From the NCBI RefSeq assembly GCF_007751715.1, contig NZ_CP036292.1:6083339-6147338 (forward strand): a stretch of DNA of 64,000 nt, in the 5' to 3' direction. Each line of letters starts with the position of its first letter. Position 1 is the first letter of the stretch. The position numbers and the translations under genes are program-made. Below are positions 16,465 to 26,087 of the stretch, in pieces. This stretch comes from Rosistilla oblonga (GTDB taxonomy: Bacteria > Planctomycetota > Planctomycetia > Pirellulales > Pirellulaceae). The notes beneath the pieces are model-generated. The model ran no database searches and was not told the DNA's origin. It saw only the letters and a list, made by a program, of their open reading frames with translations.

Positions 16465-19065
16465 CTATTCCAACTCGATAACTTCCCCACCCGCGATCGA
16501 CGCCATCGCGGCGACGGTTTTGGGATCGACATCGGCCGGTTGCAAGCGGACCGCCCCATCGGCCAGCATGATATAAAAGCCTTCCGGACGCGACTGCCCC
16601 AAGCCAACGAGAGGCTGCTGTGGGTCGTAAGCAAGGTCGTCGGGTTTGGTCCACACGACGGCTTGATCGGGATTCGCTTCGACCGCCATGATCGTATTGG
16701 ACAACCCATCGGTAATATCGCGGAACCGCGTCGCGCTGTCGTTTTGCATCAGCGTCCCAGAGCCATCCAAGGTCAAGTAGATCGTCTTGCCTGCTGGCAA
16801 TTCAATACCTGGCGAGGCAAAAACTGCGGGCATCTTCTCGATCAACGCCTTGTTGTGGTCGCTGTCCCAGGGCTCGTCGAGACGGAACTGTTCATAGAGT
16901 TCTGTCTGTTCCAAGAAGGGCAGCACGTGAACTCGCCAACTTAGCCCCGTCGGTTTCCCATCGGGCCGAACACGACGTCCTGGCAACGTAGCATAAGTGT
17001 CATGATAGTTGTGCATCGCTAAAGCAATCTGCTTCAGGTTGTTCATCCCACTCATGCCTTGAGCCGACATCTGGGCACCCTGAACCGCTGGAATCAGCAG
17101 CCCCACATGCAGCGCGGCCTCGACGTCCAGAATGTTATCCATTTGTATCACCAACTGGCCCGCTTCGGCTCGCGGCGTCAGCTCCTGGTACTTCGCACGG
17201 ATCACCCGCTCGAGATAAGCCTGCACTGGCTGAGCGATCGGGCTGCCGGCCGCTTGAACCCCATCGGTGACTGTCTGCAGCAACTGATTCGCACCAAACT
17301 CCAAGGCCTGTTGAGCGATCGCGCCCAGATTGTCAACGGACGAATCGGCGCGTGGCAGCATCTGCAACGACACGTACGGCGACTCTTTAAACGAAACCAC
17401 TAGGCTAGCTGAATCGAGATGATCCGGAAGCGACTTCAGATTCGCAAGCTGTGGCGGCACGGGAGGCATCTCCGCGAACACGGCTTGAGCGAACAACTGA
17501 ACCTTGGACATGTCAAACGCGACCAAGGCTTTGCCGCTGCCATGCATCTCGCGCAGCCGGCGACTCAATTTGCTGCTTTCGGCAACCTCGGGCTTGGCTC
17601 GCTGCATCGCCAACACCTGTTTGAGCGCAGCCTCCGTTCCCACAAACAACGTGCCGTCGGCGAGCGTCCCGTGGCAGGCAACAAATCCCGACTCACCAAC
17701 GGTCTTTTGATAGTTAAAGTCGCCGAGGCTCGCACCAGCTGTCTCGACAGGCAACTTGAGCGCCAACTGCTCCCCAACAAGAGGTTTCAACAGCACGCCC
17801 CAACAGAGAGCCTGTTCGATAGGCGCGACGCTCAGAAAACCAACTGCCGATTGGATCGCAGCAGGATCGACCCCAAACGCTCCACTCGACAAGCTTGCCA
17901 ACAGTTCGTGCGGCAGAAATTTCAGCGACTCGTCTTCAACGAGAGCGGCCGGGTCGAAACTGCCAACGAGATACGCGTCCAGCGGGATATGGCGTTGAAG
18001 AGCGACCAAGCCCAGGTGCGAATTTCGCTCCAATCGACGATATTCACCAACGATTCCATCGAACTTCTCCGCCTCCTGCGTCTTGCGATACAAGCCCGCA
18101 ATCTCGTTGAGCGTCATCATTTGCGACTCGACATCGACGCCCAAGCGGTTTTCGATCCTCCGCGTCTCCAACAGCGCCGCCTCGGCATCGGCCAAGCGGT
18201 CCAGGTCGCGATAAAAGATCGCTTTGTTGTACAAGATCGTCGCATATCGAACGGTCTCTTTGCCCAACGTCTGCTCATACATCTCGAGCGTCGTATCGTA
18301 GGCTTCCTCGGCCTCTTCGTTCTTCCCCGTCTTCACTAATGCAGCTGCCAAACTTCCGTATTCACTGGCCAGCCTTGGAGTGATACCAGCGATCTCGCGA
18401 CGCGTGGCCAACGCCTCAGGGCCGCTCGCCACCAAGCGGTCGTACTGCTTCGCCCCCATCAGGGCCTCTACTTCTTTCGACGTTTTGAGCGCCGCATTGT
18501 AGCGTTCGATCTCTGCGGGAGTCGCTTCCGCAAGACGCTGAGCGCGACGGTTCAGCCAAACCAGATCGTTATAAACTTCCAGCTTCAGATCGGTCCGCCG
18601 ACGAGCGATGTTGAGCGTCTGGCTGTAGAACTCGGCCGAGCGTTTGTAGTCGCCTAGCTCGTAGAGCGAAAAGGCCAACAGACTGCCGTCCCCTTGCGGC
18701 GTCGCGCGATAAGCATTCGCCAGGTCGACGTTGTCAGCCCCCAACTGCTCCTCCGCCATCTCCAACAACTTCACCTCGACGGCAAACAGCTCGGCCAGCT
18801 TTTCGATCGCCAGCTCCGACTGTTGCTGTTGCTCGGCATCGCGATACTCGCCGATCAACTGCGATTTCCGCTGAGCCAACGAATCGTAGCTCTCAGGAGC
18901 CGCAGCCTCCTTTTCCGCCGCTGGCTGTGCCGGCTGAGCGGTCGCCGCGGGAGACGCCGGAGCCTCGGTGGTGGTGGGCGTCAGGGGCACAGCAGTGACT
19001 GCCTGGGCGAACGCCAGACAGGGCGTCCAAATCAATAACAGCAGACAGATAGTTCGGGTCTTCAT
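16465..19065 (-). CDS. Large secreted TPR protein with C-terminal DUF1559-like domain
   Basis: 866 aa. A signal peptide (to about residue 20) is followed by an Ala/Pro/Thr-rich linker, then TPR-like helical repeats from about 60 to 340 (for example LASEYGSLAAALVKTGKNEEAEEAYDTTLEMYEQ, with typical A/G/Y spacing). The middle part (about 360-670) is not recognised. The last 190 residues match DUF1559: [39 protein letters not shown], and an end resembling H-X9-DG in which His is replaced by Arg (RPEGFYIMLADG). Unlike usual DUF1559 proteins there is no prepilin-type N terminus. Function unknown; a periplasmic or surface scaffold is plausible. Confidence 0.75.
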   Translation of the reverse strand: MKTRTICLLLLIWTPCLAFAQAVTAVPLTPTTTEAPASPAATAQPAQPAAEKEAAAPESYDSLAQRKSQLIGEYRDAEQQQQSELAIEKLAELFAVEVKLLEMAEEQLGADNVDLANAYRATPQGDGSLLAFSLYELGDYKRSAEFYSQTLNIARRRTDLKLEVYNDLVWLNRRAQRLAEATPAEIERYNAALKTSKEVEALMGAKQYDRLVASGPEALATRREIAGITPRLASEYGSLAAALVKTGKNEEAEEAYDTTLEMYEQTLGKETVRYATILYNKAIFYRDLDRLADAEAALLETRRIENRLGVDVESQMMTLNEIAGLYRKTQEAEKFDGIVGEYRRLERNSHLGLVALQRHIPLDAYLVGSFDPAALVEDESLKFLPHELLASLSSGAFGVDPAAIQSAVGFLSVAPIEQALCWGVLLKPLVGEQLALKLPVETAGASLGDFNYQKTVGESGFVACHGTLADGTLFVGTEAALKQVLAMQRAKPEVAESSKLSRRLREMHGSGKALVAFDMSKVQLFAQAVFAEMPPVPPQLANLKSLPDHLDSASLVVSFKESPYVSLQMLPRADSSVDNLGAIAQQALEFGANQLLQTVTDGVQAAGSPIAQPVQAYLERVIRAKYQELTPRAEAGQLVIQMDNILDVEAALHVGLLIPAVQGAQMSAQGMSGMNNLKQIALAMHNYHDTYATLPGRRVRPDGKPTGLSWRVHVLPFLEQTELYEQFRLDEPWDSDHNKALIEKMPAVFASPGIELPAGKTIYLTLDGSGTLMQNDSATRFRDITDGLSNTIMAVEANPDQAVVWTKPDDLAYDPQQPLVGLGQSRPEGFYIMLADGAVRLQPADVDPKTVAAMASIAGGEVIELE

Positions 19066-19239
19066 CTCGACAATTCCGTAGGGTGTTTATCTCGATCACA
19101 AGCAAGCACAAGGCGTAGTGACAACAACACCACAGTCACCTTGCCAACGTTTCAGAGCGGGAAAAGCTCGGAGCAGCGTAACACCGCTCCTCACCGCCGC
19201 CGCTCATTGTAGCGAGAACCTCACGCAAATGTGGGGGCA

Positions 19240-20544
19240 CTAGGCCCAATCACGAACCGGTCGCGAACGCAGCCGATTCGCTTCGTCATCGCCGATGAAC
19301 GCTTCGGTTTTCGGGTCGAGCGTCAACTTGCGTTGCAATATCCAGGCGAGGGCTGCAGCGTGGCATGCGACGTGGGATCGCCGCATCACTTCGCCGTTGG
19401 CAACCGGCGCTTTGCGAGACTTCACACAATCGAAGAAGTCGCGAGCGTGCGCCGTTACGTCCAGCCCAACCACGCGTTTGTAGTCTCCCACGCGCGTTTG
19501 CAAGTCAGCCGGCTTCACGACAATCTCGCCGCTGTCGCCGGTTTCCACCGAACCTTCGGATCCAACAAATCGGACAGGGCAGGTCCCTAACCGCGTGATC
19601 CACTTCGGCCCCCGATCGCCAAACGGATCCTTCAAGAAATCGATCACCAACTTCACACCGTTGGCGTACCTGCAGGTGATGTTCGTTTCCGATGGCGTGT
19701 ATTCGACCGGCAACGTGTCGTCCGAACCGTTTGCCATCTGACACAGGTCGACCGTATGCGCCCCCCAGTCCAACAGCCGAGCTCCCGAATCAAAATCATG
19801 ATACCCACGCCAGCCACCGCTCACGTACTTGCTGTTGTAAGGACGCCACGGCGCCGGGCCCAACCACATATTCCAATCACAGGTCTCGCGATCTGGCGTC
19901 GGTTCGCCCGGCAACCAACTGTTGTCCAGCGAGGGAATGTAGACCGAAGCATAAAGCGTGTGCAATTTGCCCAACGCACCGCTCTGAGCCAATTGGACGG
20001 CTTGCTGAAAGTTCGGAACGCTACGCCGCTGCGTCCCCGCTTGGAACACGCGACCGGTCCGCTTCATCGTTTCAGCCAACTGCTGACACAGCTCGATCGT
20101 GATCCCACAGGGCTTCTCACTGTAGACATCCTTGCCCGCCTCGGCAGCCAACATCGATGCCGACGCATGCCACCGATCGCCAGTCGCGACGATGACGGTG
20201 TCGATATCCTCACGCGCTAGGAGTTCACGAAAGTCGTCGTAGACCACACAGTCATCGTTGCCGTAGTGGCCATCGATGAACTTCTTCCCCTCGACGCGGC
20301 GCGACTGCTGAACGTCGGCCAGAGCAACGCATTGCACATCATCGAGCGACAACATCGACTTCAGATCGTACCGACAGCGCGGCCCGATCCCGATCACACC
20401 CAATGAAATCTTGTCACTCGGTGCGACGCGAGTCTTACCAAGCACATGGGGAGCGACGACCAATGGCGCTGCGACGGCAAGCGCCGACGTGGCGGCGGAG
20501 CGTTTCAGAAACTGACGACGGGAATTTTCGGGGCTGCTTTGCAC
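19240..20544 (-). CDS. Gfo/Idh/MocA family oxidoreductase with Tat signal (second copy)
   Basis: 434 aa taking GTG 20544 as the start; the frame also opens at a TTG at 20610, but the Tat motif SRRQFLK then lies unusually deep. Residues 8-14 carry the twin-arginine motif, the signal ends near VLGKT, and the Rossmann GVIGIGPR follows at about 50. The family EKP motif (YSEKPCGITI) is present. The C-terminal domain carries a DWGAHTVDLCQMA metal/substrate segment. It is a predicted exported sugar dehydrogenase, only distantly similar to the copy at 182-1579, and is transcribed divergently from the ribosomal operon. Confidence 0.87.
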   Translation of the reverse strand: MQSSPENSRRQFLKRSAATSALAVAAPLVVAPHVLGKTRVAPSDKISLGVIGIGPRCRYDLKSMLSLDDVQCVALADVQQSRRVEGKKFIDGHYGNDDCVVYDDFRELLAREDIDTVIVATGDRWHASASMLAAEAGKDVYSEKPCGITIELCQQLAETMKRTGRVFQAGTQRRSVPNFQQAVQLAQSGALGKLHTLYASVYIPSLDNSWLPGEPTPDRETCDWNMWLGPAPWRPYNSKYVSGGWRGYHDFDSGARLLDWGAHTVDLCQMANGSDDTLPVEYTPSETNITCRYANGVKLVIDFLKDPFGDRGPKWITRLGTCPVRFVGSEGSVETGDSGEIVVKPADLQTRVGDYKRVVGLDVTAHARDFFDCVKSRKAPVANGEVMRRSHVACHAAALAWILQRKLTLDPKTEAFIGDDEANRLRSRPVRDWA

Positions 20545-20739
20545 GGAAGAACTCGCTACAACAGAATGGGGGGGGAGTCTCAAAGCCCCCAAGTTACACC
20601 GACCACCCAACCAGACTCAACCGAATTCGCTCCGCCCCGTCACGCTTTACCCAGCCGAAACAAAGCCCCTCGACGGCCCTCAAAACAGGCCACCGAAGAG
20701 ATCGTCTGAAAAATTCCAATCAAAAGATCTTCTTTGGCG

Positions 20740-20768
20740 TTGACGATGGCCGAAGCTAACCTTATCTT
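20740..20768 (+). promoter_or_regulatory. Sigma70-type promoter of the S10-spc operon
   Basis: TTGACG (20740-20745), a 17-bp spacer and TATCTT (20763-20768) lie in the divergent gap before rpsJ. Transcription would begin near 20775 and give a leader of about 88 nt to the GTG at 20863. Confidence 0.6.
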
Positions 20769-20862
20769 CATCGCTCCCACGTTGTGGGCGGGCTCAGCGT
20801 ACCGAACCGGATCGCCGAGCTTTCTGTAGAATTTGCCTTAATCGTTTATGGACTGACTTGCC

Positions 20863-21186
20863 GTGGCGTCTCCTCACGAAATCATCCGAATCCGCATGGA
20901 AGCCTACGATCATTCGATCTTGGACCAGAGTGCGGCCGATATAGTTGATACCGTGAAGCGGACTCACAGTGAAGTTCACGGGCCGATCCCATTGCCGACT
21001 CGCATCGAGCGATATACGGTAATCTCTGGGCCATTCGTGAACAAGAAAGCTCGTCAGCAGTTCGAAATCCGAACGCACAAGCGATTGATCGACATTGTCC
21101 AAGCCACCGCTAAGACGATCGAAGCTCTCAACAAGTTGAGCTTGCCTGCCGGTGTGGACATCAAGATCAAGGCAACCGCTAGCTAG
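20863..21186 (+). CDS. rpsJ: 30S ribosomal protein S10
   Basis: 107 aa, the usual length. The signature [21 protein letters not shown] and the loop [32 protein letters not shown] are diagnostic. It starts at GTG 20863; an in-frame ATG 15 bases upstream is followed by a stop. S10 binds 16S rRNA near the head of the 30S subunit and also serves as NusE in antitermination. It is the first gene of the cluster: no tufA or fusA lies immediately upstream, where a leftward oxidoreductase gene sits instead. Confidence 0.97.
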   Translation: MASPHEIIRIRMEAYDHSILDQSAADIVDTVKRTHSEVHGPIPLPTRIERYTVISGPFVNKKARQQFEIRTHKRLIDIVQATAKTIEALNKLSLPAGVDIKIKATAS

Positions 21187-21438
21187 TTAGCGGCTCACGC
21201 GGAGCGTGGCCGACTAAGCAGCAACACCCTATATACTAACGGGCGATTCGCCTGTTTGCTTCAAATAAGATATCGCATTGTGCAGGCCCTGCCTTGCATC
21301 GATGCATTACCCGTTTGTTTAACCATTTCGCTGGAACCGCCGTATTGTACGGAAGCTTCAGGGTAACCGCCGAAGTCACTTCGGAAGGCCCCTGTCAAGC
21401 AACACGCTCCACGAACTTACTGTTGAGGCGAGGCTGAC
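21187..21438 (+). promoter_or_regulatory. 252-bp leader between rpsJ and rplC
   Basis: Unusually long gap inside an otherwise tight operon. It contains no ORF, and carries a 6-bp hairpin CCGAAG-TCA-CTTCGG at 370-384 of the 21 kb line (21370-21384), about 55 bases before the rplC start. It may hold an internal promoter or an autoregulatory RNA, as L4 binds S10-operon leaders in other bacteria; no specific L4 motif is identified. Confidence 0.35.
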
Positions 21439-22143
21439 ATGTCGCGAGGAATCCTCGGACGCAAAGTCGGTATGACGCAGTTGTACTCCGACGACGGCAC
21501 GGCGATCACCGTGACCGTGCTCGAAGCTGGTCCATGCAATGTTTTGCAAGTTCGCACTCAGGAGCGTGATGGTTACCAAGCCGTGCAGCTAGGCTTTTCT
21601 GATAAGCCTCGCCGATTGGCCAGCCGCAGCGAACGCGGCCATGTCGCCAAGCTAGACAGCAAGCGACAACGCGACCGCAGCAAGTCGGGCGCAGCTCCAA
21701 TGGCCAAGGCCGATTGCGAGCCGCAACGCTTTGTTCGCGAAATCCGTGGCGAATCGGGCCTCGAAGTTGGTGCACAAGTCAACGTTGATGCTTTTGCAGA
21801 AGTCAAAGCTGTCGACGTCACCGGCACTAGCAAGGGTCGTGGTTTCGCGGGTGTCATGAAACGACACAACTTCTCCGGTCAACGTGCAACGCACGGTGTC
21901 AAGAAGGTCCACCGTCACGCTGGTGGTACCGGATGTAGTGCCTCGCCAAGCCGCACCTTCAAGGGACGTCGCATGGCCGGCCATTACGGAAATGCGAAGC
22001 ACACAAAACGAAACCTTCAGGTTGTGCGTGTCGATGCCGAAAACAATTTGATCATGGTACGCGGTGGCGTTCCAGGTCCGGCTGGTGGATACGTTGTCAT
22101 CCGCGAAACGAACATGGTCAGGTTGGAAAGATGGCAAGCCTAA
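21439..22143 (+). CDS. rplC: 50S ribosomal protein L3
   Basis: 234 aa, longer than the roughly 209 aa norm because of an insertion near residues 60-95 (RGHVAKLDSKRQRDRSKSGA region). The start MSRGILGRKVGMTQLYSDDG and the 23S-binding loop RGFAGVMKRHNFSGQRATHG, plus MAGHYGNAKHT, identify it. L3 is an early assembly protein of the 50S subunit with a loop near the peptidyl transferase centre. It overlaps rplD by 13 bp. Confidence 0.97.
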   Translation: MSRGILGRKVGMTQLYSDDGTAITVTVLEAGPCNVLQVRTQERDGYQAVQLGFSDKPRRLASRSERGHVAKLDSKRQRDRSKSGAAPMAKADCEPQRFVREIRGESGLEVGAQVNVDAFAEVKAVDVTGTSKGRGFAGVMKRHNFSGQRATHGVKKVHRHAGGTGCSASPSRTFKGRRMAGHYGNAKHTKRNLQVVRVDAENNLIMVRGGVPGPAGGYVVIRETNMVRLERWQA

Positions 22144-22805
22144 CAATTTACAACGCAAGTGGCAGCGAAGTCGGCAAGTACGACATCGATCCTGCTGTAA
22201 TTGCACCACGAATCAGCAAGCAGTTGCTGCACGATGCGTGCGTGATGTACCAAGCGAACGCTCGCATGGGAACTCACCGCACCAAGTCTCGTGCAGAAGT
22301 TGCTGGTCACAAGAAGAAGCTGTTCCGTCAAAAGGGAACCGGTAACGCCCGTATGGGTCACAAGCACACCAACGTGCGAACCGGTGGTGGTCACGGCCAC
22401 GCGATCCGCCCTCGAGACTACAGCTACAAGATGCCTAAAAAGGCGATGCAAGCTGCGACTCGCATGGCGATCGCCAGCAAGATCATCGACCAAGAACTGG
22501 TCGTCATCGACAAGCTGGAATTTGACAAGCCAGCGACCAAGACGATGGCCGGCATCCTGAAAGCACTGGGAATCGACGGCAAGACCGCATTGGTCGCAAC
22601 CGCTGGTCGCTGTGTCAACACGTACAAGAGTGGCCGCAACATCGCAGGCGTTAGCGTCTCGCCCGTTGCCGACCTCAACGCACTGACGGTTATCAAGCCT
22701 CACCGAATCTTGATCACCAAAGACGCGTTGGATCGGATCCGCGACGGCGTGTTCAAGCAAGCGGCTGAGAACAACGAGAGTGCATCAGAAGCGGAGGCCT
22801 CGTAA
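22131..22805 (+). CDS. rplD: 50S ribosomal protein L4
   Basis: 224 aa. The extended loop RAEVAGHKKKLFRQKGTGNA and the following GHKHTNVRTGGGHGHAIRPRDYSYKMPKK are typical L4. In the subunit this loop lines the exit tunnel; free L4 represses the S10 operon in E. coli. Its start lies inside the 3' end of rplC (13-bp overlap), implying translational coupling. The C terminus ends in an acidic tail (NNESASEAEAS). Confidence 0.96.
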   Translation: MASLTIYNASGSEVGKYDIDPAVIAPRISKQLLHDACVMYQANARMGTHRTKSRAEVAGHKKKLFRQKGTGNARMGHKHTNVRTGGGHGHAIRPRDYSYKMPKKAMQAATRMAIASKIIDQELVVIDKLEFDKPATKTMAGILKALGIDGKTALVATAGRCVNTYKSGRNIAGVSVSPVADLNALTVIKPHRILITKDALDRIRDGVFKQAAENNESASEAEAS

Positions 22806-22810
22806 TCATT

Positions 22811-23149
22811 ATGTCGACCACAACAGAACAACAAGTACGACTCGACGCACACCGCGAAAAAGGTGTGCAACTGGAATCGTACCAAGTCTTGCTGCGACCG
22901 CTGGTTACCGAAAAGGGTGTCCACCGCGCGAGCCGCAACAATCAATACGCATTTGAAATCCACAAGGCTGCAAACAAAGACGACGTCCGTGCTGCGGTCG
23001 AAGACTTGTTTAACGTCAAGGTTGAAAAGGTTCGCATCCAGAACCGCAAAGGCAAGCCACGTCGCTTCAAGTTCCGCTCGGGTCGCTCCGCAGACTGGAA
23101 GAAAGCACTGGTCACCCTCGATGCGGAACACCGAATCGATTTCTTCTAG
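22811..23149 (+). CDS. rplW: 50S ribosomal protein L23
   Basis: 112 aa. After an N-terminal extension of about 24 residues (STTTEQQVRLDAHREKGVQL) the canonical L23 body starts with YQVLLRPLVTEKGVHRASRNN and includes VEDLFNVKVEKVRIQN. L23 sits at the tunnel exit and docks trigger factor and SRP. It starts 5 bp after the rplD stop. The extension relative to E. coli L23 is seen directly; whether it is ordered is unknown. Confidence 0.95.
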   Translation: MSTTTEQQVRLDAHREKGVQLESYQVLLRPLVTEKGVHRASRNNQYAFEIHKAANKDDVRAAVEDLFNVKVEKVRIQNRKGKPRRFKFRSGRSADWKKALVTLDAEHRIDFF

Positions 23150-23248
23150 GATCGCGGAACGCGAGTTCATAGAAGCCAACAGCCGCGAATGGCACAACTG
23201 CCAATCGCGTGGAACAAACAAAGTTAAGTTCGTTTAGGTAACGCCGCC

Positions 23249-24109
23249 ATGGGCATTCGAGTATACAAGCCAACGTCCGCCGGCCGTCGCAACGCGTCGG
23301 TCAGCGACTTCAAAGAGCTGACGAAGGGTGCAGTCCCTGAGAAACGCTTGTTGCGTCCGAAGCGTAAGACCGCGGGCCGTAACAACCAAGGCAAGATCAC
23401 TGCACGTCACCGTGGTGGCGGACACAAGCAGATGTACCGCATCATCGACTTCCGTCGCGTCAAGGATAACATCCCTGCGACTGTCGATTCGATCCAGTAC
23501 GACCCAAACCGTTCGGCTCGTATTGCACTGCTGAAGTACGCCGACGGCGAAAAGCATTACGTCATCGCTCCCGATGGCTTGACGGCTGGCGATCCCGTCC
23601 TCAACGGACCCGACGCGCCGCCAAAAGTTGGCAATTGCTTGCCACTGAAAAACATTCCTTTGGGAACCACCGTCTGCTGTGTTGAACTGCGTCCCGGAGC
23701 GGGTGCATCGTTCTGCCGGTCGGCTGGAACCGAAGCAACATTGATGGCTCGCGAAGCCGATTGGGCTCAGCTCTCCTTGCCAAGTGGCGAAATTCGCCGC
23801 GTGTCGAGCAAGTGCCGTGCGACCATCGGTAAAGTTAGCAACACCGATCACATGAAGGTTGTGCTGGGTAAAGCCGGCCGAGCCCGTTGGTTGGGACGTC
23901 GTCCACACGTTCGCGGTACCGCGATGAACCCGATCGATCACCCGCACGGTGGTGGTGAAGGACGAACGAAGGGTGGGCGTCACCCAGTTAGCCCTCAGGG
24001 CAAGAATGCCAAGGGTGGTGCGACTCGCCAACGACGTAAACCGAGCAACAGCTCGATCGTACGTCGCCGCCGATCGCGTCGCTACGGCCAGTTGAAATTG
24101 ATTAAGTAA
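23249..24109 (+). CDS. rplB: 50S ribosomal protein L2
   Basis: 286 aa, about 10 longer than E. coli L2. Diagnostic segments are [36 protein letters not shown], and [32 protein letters not shown] with the conserved GGGEGR loop and its histidine near the peptidyl transferase centre. L2 is required for subunit association. A 99-bp gap separates it from rplW; the following rpsS comes after 91 bp. Confidence 0.97.
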   Translation: MGIRVYKPTSAGRRNASVSDFKELTKGAVPEKRLLRPKRKTAGRNNQGKITARHRGGGHKQMYRIIDFRRVKDNIPATVDSIQYDPNRSARIALLKYADGEKHYVIAPDGLTAGDPVLNGPDAPPKVGNCLPLKNIPLGTTVCCVELRPGAGASFCRSAGTEATLMAREADWAQLSLPSGEIRRVSSKCRATIGKVSNTDHMKVVLGKAGRARWLGRRPHVRGTAMNPIDHPHGGGEGRTKGGRHPVSPQGKNAKGGATRQRRKPSNSSIVRRRRSRRYGQLKLIK

Positions 24110-24200
24110 CATTCTGGGCGGTATCGGAGACGACCGGCAGCTTGCCGGTCGCAGATCTGAATCGCCGACACGTTAACACAAAACAGATACGCGAAGAACT

Positions 24201-24467
24201 ATGAGTCGTTCGAGCAAAAAAGGCCCATTCGTTGATCCTAAAGTCTTTGCCAAGGTGCAGAAGCAGCTTGAAGGAGGCAAGAAGGAGCCAATCAAAACGT
24301 GGGCGAGAGCCTGCACGATCGTGCCTGAGTTTGTCAATTTGACATTCATGGTTCACGACGGTCGCAAGCACATGAAGGTGCTCGTAAGCGAAGATATGGT
24401 TGGTCACAAATTGGGTGAATTTGCTCCGACGCGCACATTCCGTGGTCACGGCGGCAAGAAGAAGTAG
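24201..24467 (+). CDS. rpsS: 30S ribosomal protein S19
   Basis: 88 aa, family length. The start [19 protein letters not shown], the core [21 protein letters not shown] and the end [21 protein letters not shown] are standard. S19 pairs with S13 in the head of the small subunit and contacts 23S rRNA. Followed by rplV after 11 bp. Confidence 0.96.
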   Translation: MSRSSKKGPFVDPKVFAKVQKQLEGGKKEPIKTWARACTIVPEFVNLTFMVHDGRKHMKVLVSEDMVGHKLGEFAPTRTFRGHGGKKK

Positions 24468-24478
24468 GAATTTGATTC

Positions 24479-24835
24479 ATGTCATTCAATGCCTCCCATC
24501 GTTATTGTCGCATGAGCGCCCAAAAGGTTCGCCTGGTTGCGGATCTAATCCGGGGTAAGTATGCCGACGAAGCGTTGGATATTTTAAAGTATCAGCCACA
24601 ACGTGGTGCTCGCATGTTGGAGAAGGTTCTCCGCAGTGCGATTGGCAACGCCCAAGACCCCGATCAAAACGGCGGCCGCAACATTGGCGTGGAAGAATTG
24701 GTGGTCAACGACGTTCGCGTCGATGGCGGGCCGATGTTCAAGCGGATCCGGCCTCGTGCCCGTGGTACCGCGTTCATGATCAAGAAGCGAATGAGCCACA
24801 TTCACGTCGGCGTAGTGCCGTTGGATGAGATTTAA
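24479..24835 (+). CDS. rplV: 50S ribosomal protein L22
   Basis: 118 aa. The N-terminal part (HRYCRMSAQKVRLVADLIRGKYADEALDIL) and the beta-hairpin that lines the exit tunnel (RVDGGPMFKRIRPRARGTAFMIKKRMSHI) are clear. The hairpin tip has the usual RPRARGRA-like sequence (here RPRARGTA). It lies 11 bp after rpsS and 115 bp before rpsC. Confidence 0.96.
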   Translation: MSFNASHRYCRMSAQKVRLVADLIRGKYADEALDILKYQPQRGARMLEKVLRSAIGNAQDPDQNGGRNIGVEELVVNDVRVDGGPMFKRIRPRARGTAFMIKKRMSHIHVGVVPLDEI

Positions 24836-24950
24836 CAACGAATAAGATCTGAGGCCGGTTCTAAACAAGGAATCCTACGGTCTCCGATTTGAATACGACA
24901 CAAGAATGCCAGTTCCCAAGCGACCTGGCCAACCTTAGAGATACGATCTA

Positions 24951-25661
24951 ATGGGACAAAAAGTCAATCCAGTTGCGTTTCGAACCGGTGTTACTGTCGG
25001 CTGGAAGAGCCGTTGGTACGCTTCGAAGAAACAGTTCGGTGAACTGTTGCTTGAAGACAAGAAGGTTCGCGACCACATCAAGAACCACCCCAAGCGGACT
25101 CAGTACCGCAACGCGGGTATCGACCGGATTGAAATCGAACGAACTACAGACGAAGTTCGCGTGATCATGTTTGTCGCGCGTCCTGGTCTAATTATTGGTA
25201 AGAAGGGTCAGGAAGTGGAGCTGCTTCAAGAGGAGCTGCAAAACCTGACCGGTCGTCGGATCAATTTGAAAATCGAAGAGATCGGACGTCCAGAGATTAT
25301 GGCTCAGTTGGTGGCAGAGGATATCTGTCAACAACTGGCAAAGCGATCAAGCTTCCGTCGAACAATGAAACGTTCGATGGAGCAAACCATGGATGCGGGT
25401 GCCAAAGGCATCAAGATCCAACTGGCTGGCCGGTTGGGTGGCGCGGAAATGGCTCGGCGTGAGAAACAAAGTTTAGGTTCGGTTCCCCTGAGCACCTTGA
25501 CTGCCAAGATCGACTACGGATTCGCGGAAGCGAAAACGGCTCAAGGTCATATTGGTGTTCAGGTGTGGGTTAACCAAGGTACACACGGAGAAGAGACCGA
25601 TGGCGCTGATGCCCAAGAGGGTCAAGCATCGAAAAAGCCAAAGAGGACGTATAAAAGGTAG
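24951..25661 (+). CDS. rpsC: 30S ribosomal protein S3
   Basis: 236 aa. MGQKVNPVAFRTGVTVGWKS, the KH-domain GXXG loop in PGLIIGKKGQEVELLQEEL, and the C-terminal domain RRTMKRSMEQTMDAGAKGIKI, LGGAEMARREKQSLGSVPLSTLTAKIDY are characteristic. S3 forms part of the mRNA entry tunnel and its helicase activity. The polar 20-residue tail (HGEETDGADAQEGQASKKPK...) is encoded where the gene overlaps the first 62 bp of rplP in another frame, an unusually long overlap. Confidence 0.97.
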   Translation: MGQKVNPVAFRTGVTVGWKSRWYASKKQFGELLLEDKKVRDHIKNHPKRTQYRNAGIDRIEIERTTDEVRVIMFVARPGLIIGKKGQEVELLQEELQNLTGRRINLKIEEIGRPEIMAQLVAEDICQQLAKRSSFRRTMKRSMEQTMDAGAKGIKIQLAGRLGGAEMARREKQSLGSVPLSTLTAKIDYGFAEAKTAQGHIGVQVWVNQGTHGEETDGADAQEGQASKKPKRTYKR

Positions 25662-26016
25662 CGCGACTCGCGGCAACACGGTCGTCTTTGGTGACTTTGG
25701 TCTGCAATCCCTGGAACCAGGGTGGATCCGAGCTCAAACGATCGAAGCTGGCCGTATCGCAGCCCAACAATACGTTCGTGGTGAAGGTACGCTTTACATT
25801 CGTCTATTCCCCCATCGTTCGATCACCAGCACTCCGCTGGAAACTCGGATGGGTAAGGGTAAGGGCGAGCCCGAAGCGTGGGTGGCAGTCGTTAAGCCTG
25901 GCACCATCCTGTACGAGCTTGGCGGTGTAACAGAACAGCAAGCGAAGGTATGTTTTGCGCGTCTCGCGTCGAAGATGCCTGTCAAGGTGAGGTTCGTTTC
26001 GCGGCGTGCGATGTAA
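25600..26016 (+). CDS. rplP: 50S ribosomal protein L16
   Basis: 138 aa from ATG 25600 (MALMPKRVKHRKSQRGR), selected because GGAGAAG precedes it and the length equals the family norm; a downstream ATG at 25609 is the alternative. The block FGLQSLEPGWIRAQTIEAGRIAAQ and HRSITSTPLETRMGKGKGEPEAWVAVVKPG identify L16, which helps position A-site tRNA. Its first 62 bp lie within rpsC. Confidence 0.96.
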   Translation: MALMPKRVKHRKSQRGRIKGSATRGNTVVFGDFGLQSLEPGWIRAQTIEAGRIAAQQYVRGEGTLYIRLFPHRSITSTPLETRMGKGKGEPEAWVAVVKPGTILYELGGVTEQQAKVCFARLASKMPVKVRFVSRRAM

Positions 26017-26087
26017 GCCGATTGCGACCGTACCAAAACGGTTTTAGCGGCTGCAAGCCCGAAGCAACAACACAATGGTGAGTGGTG

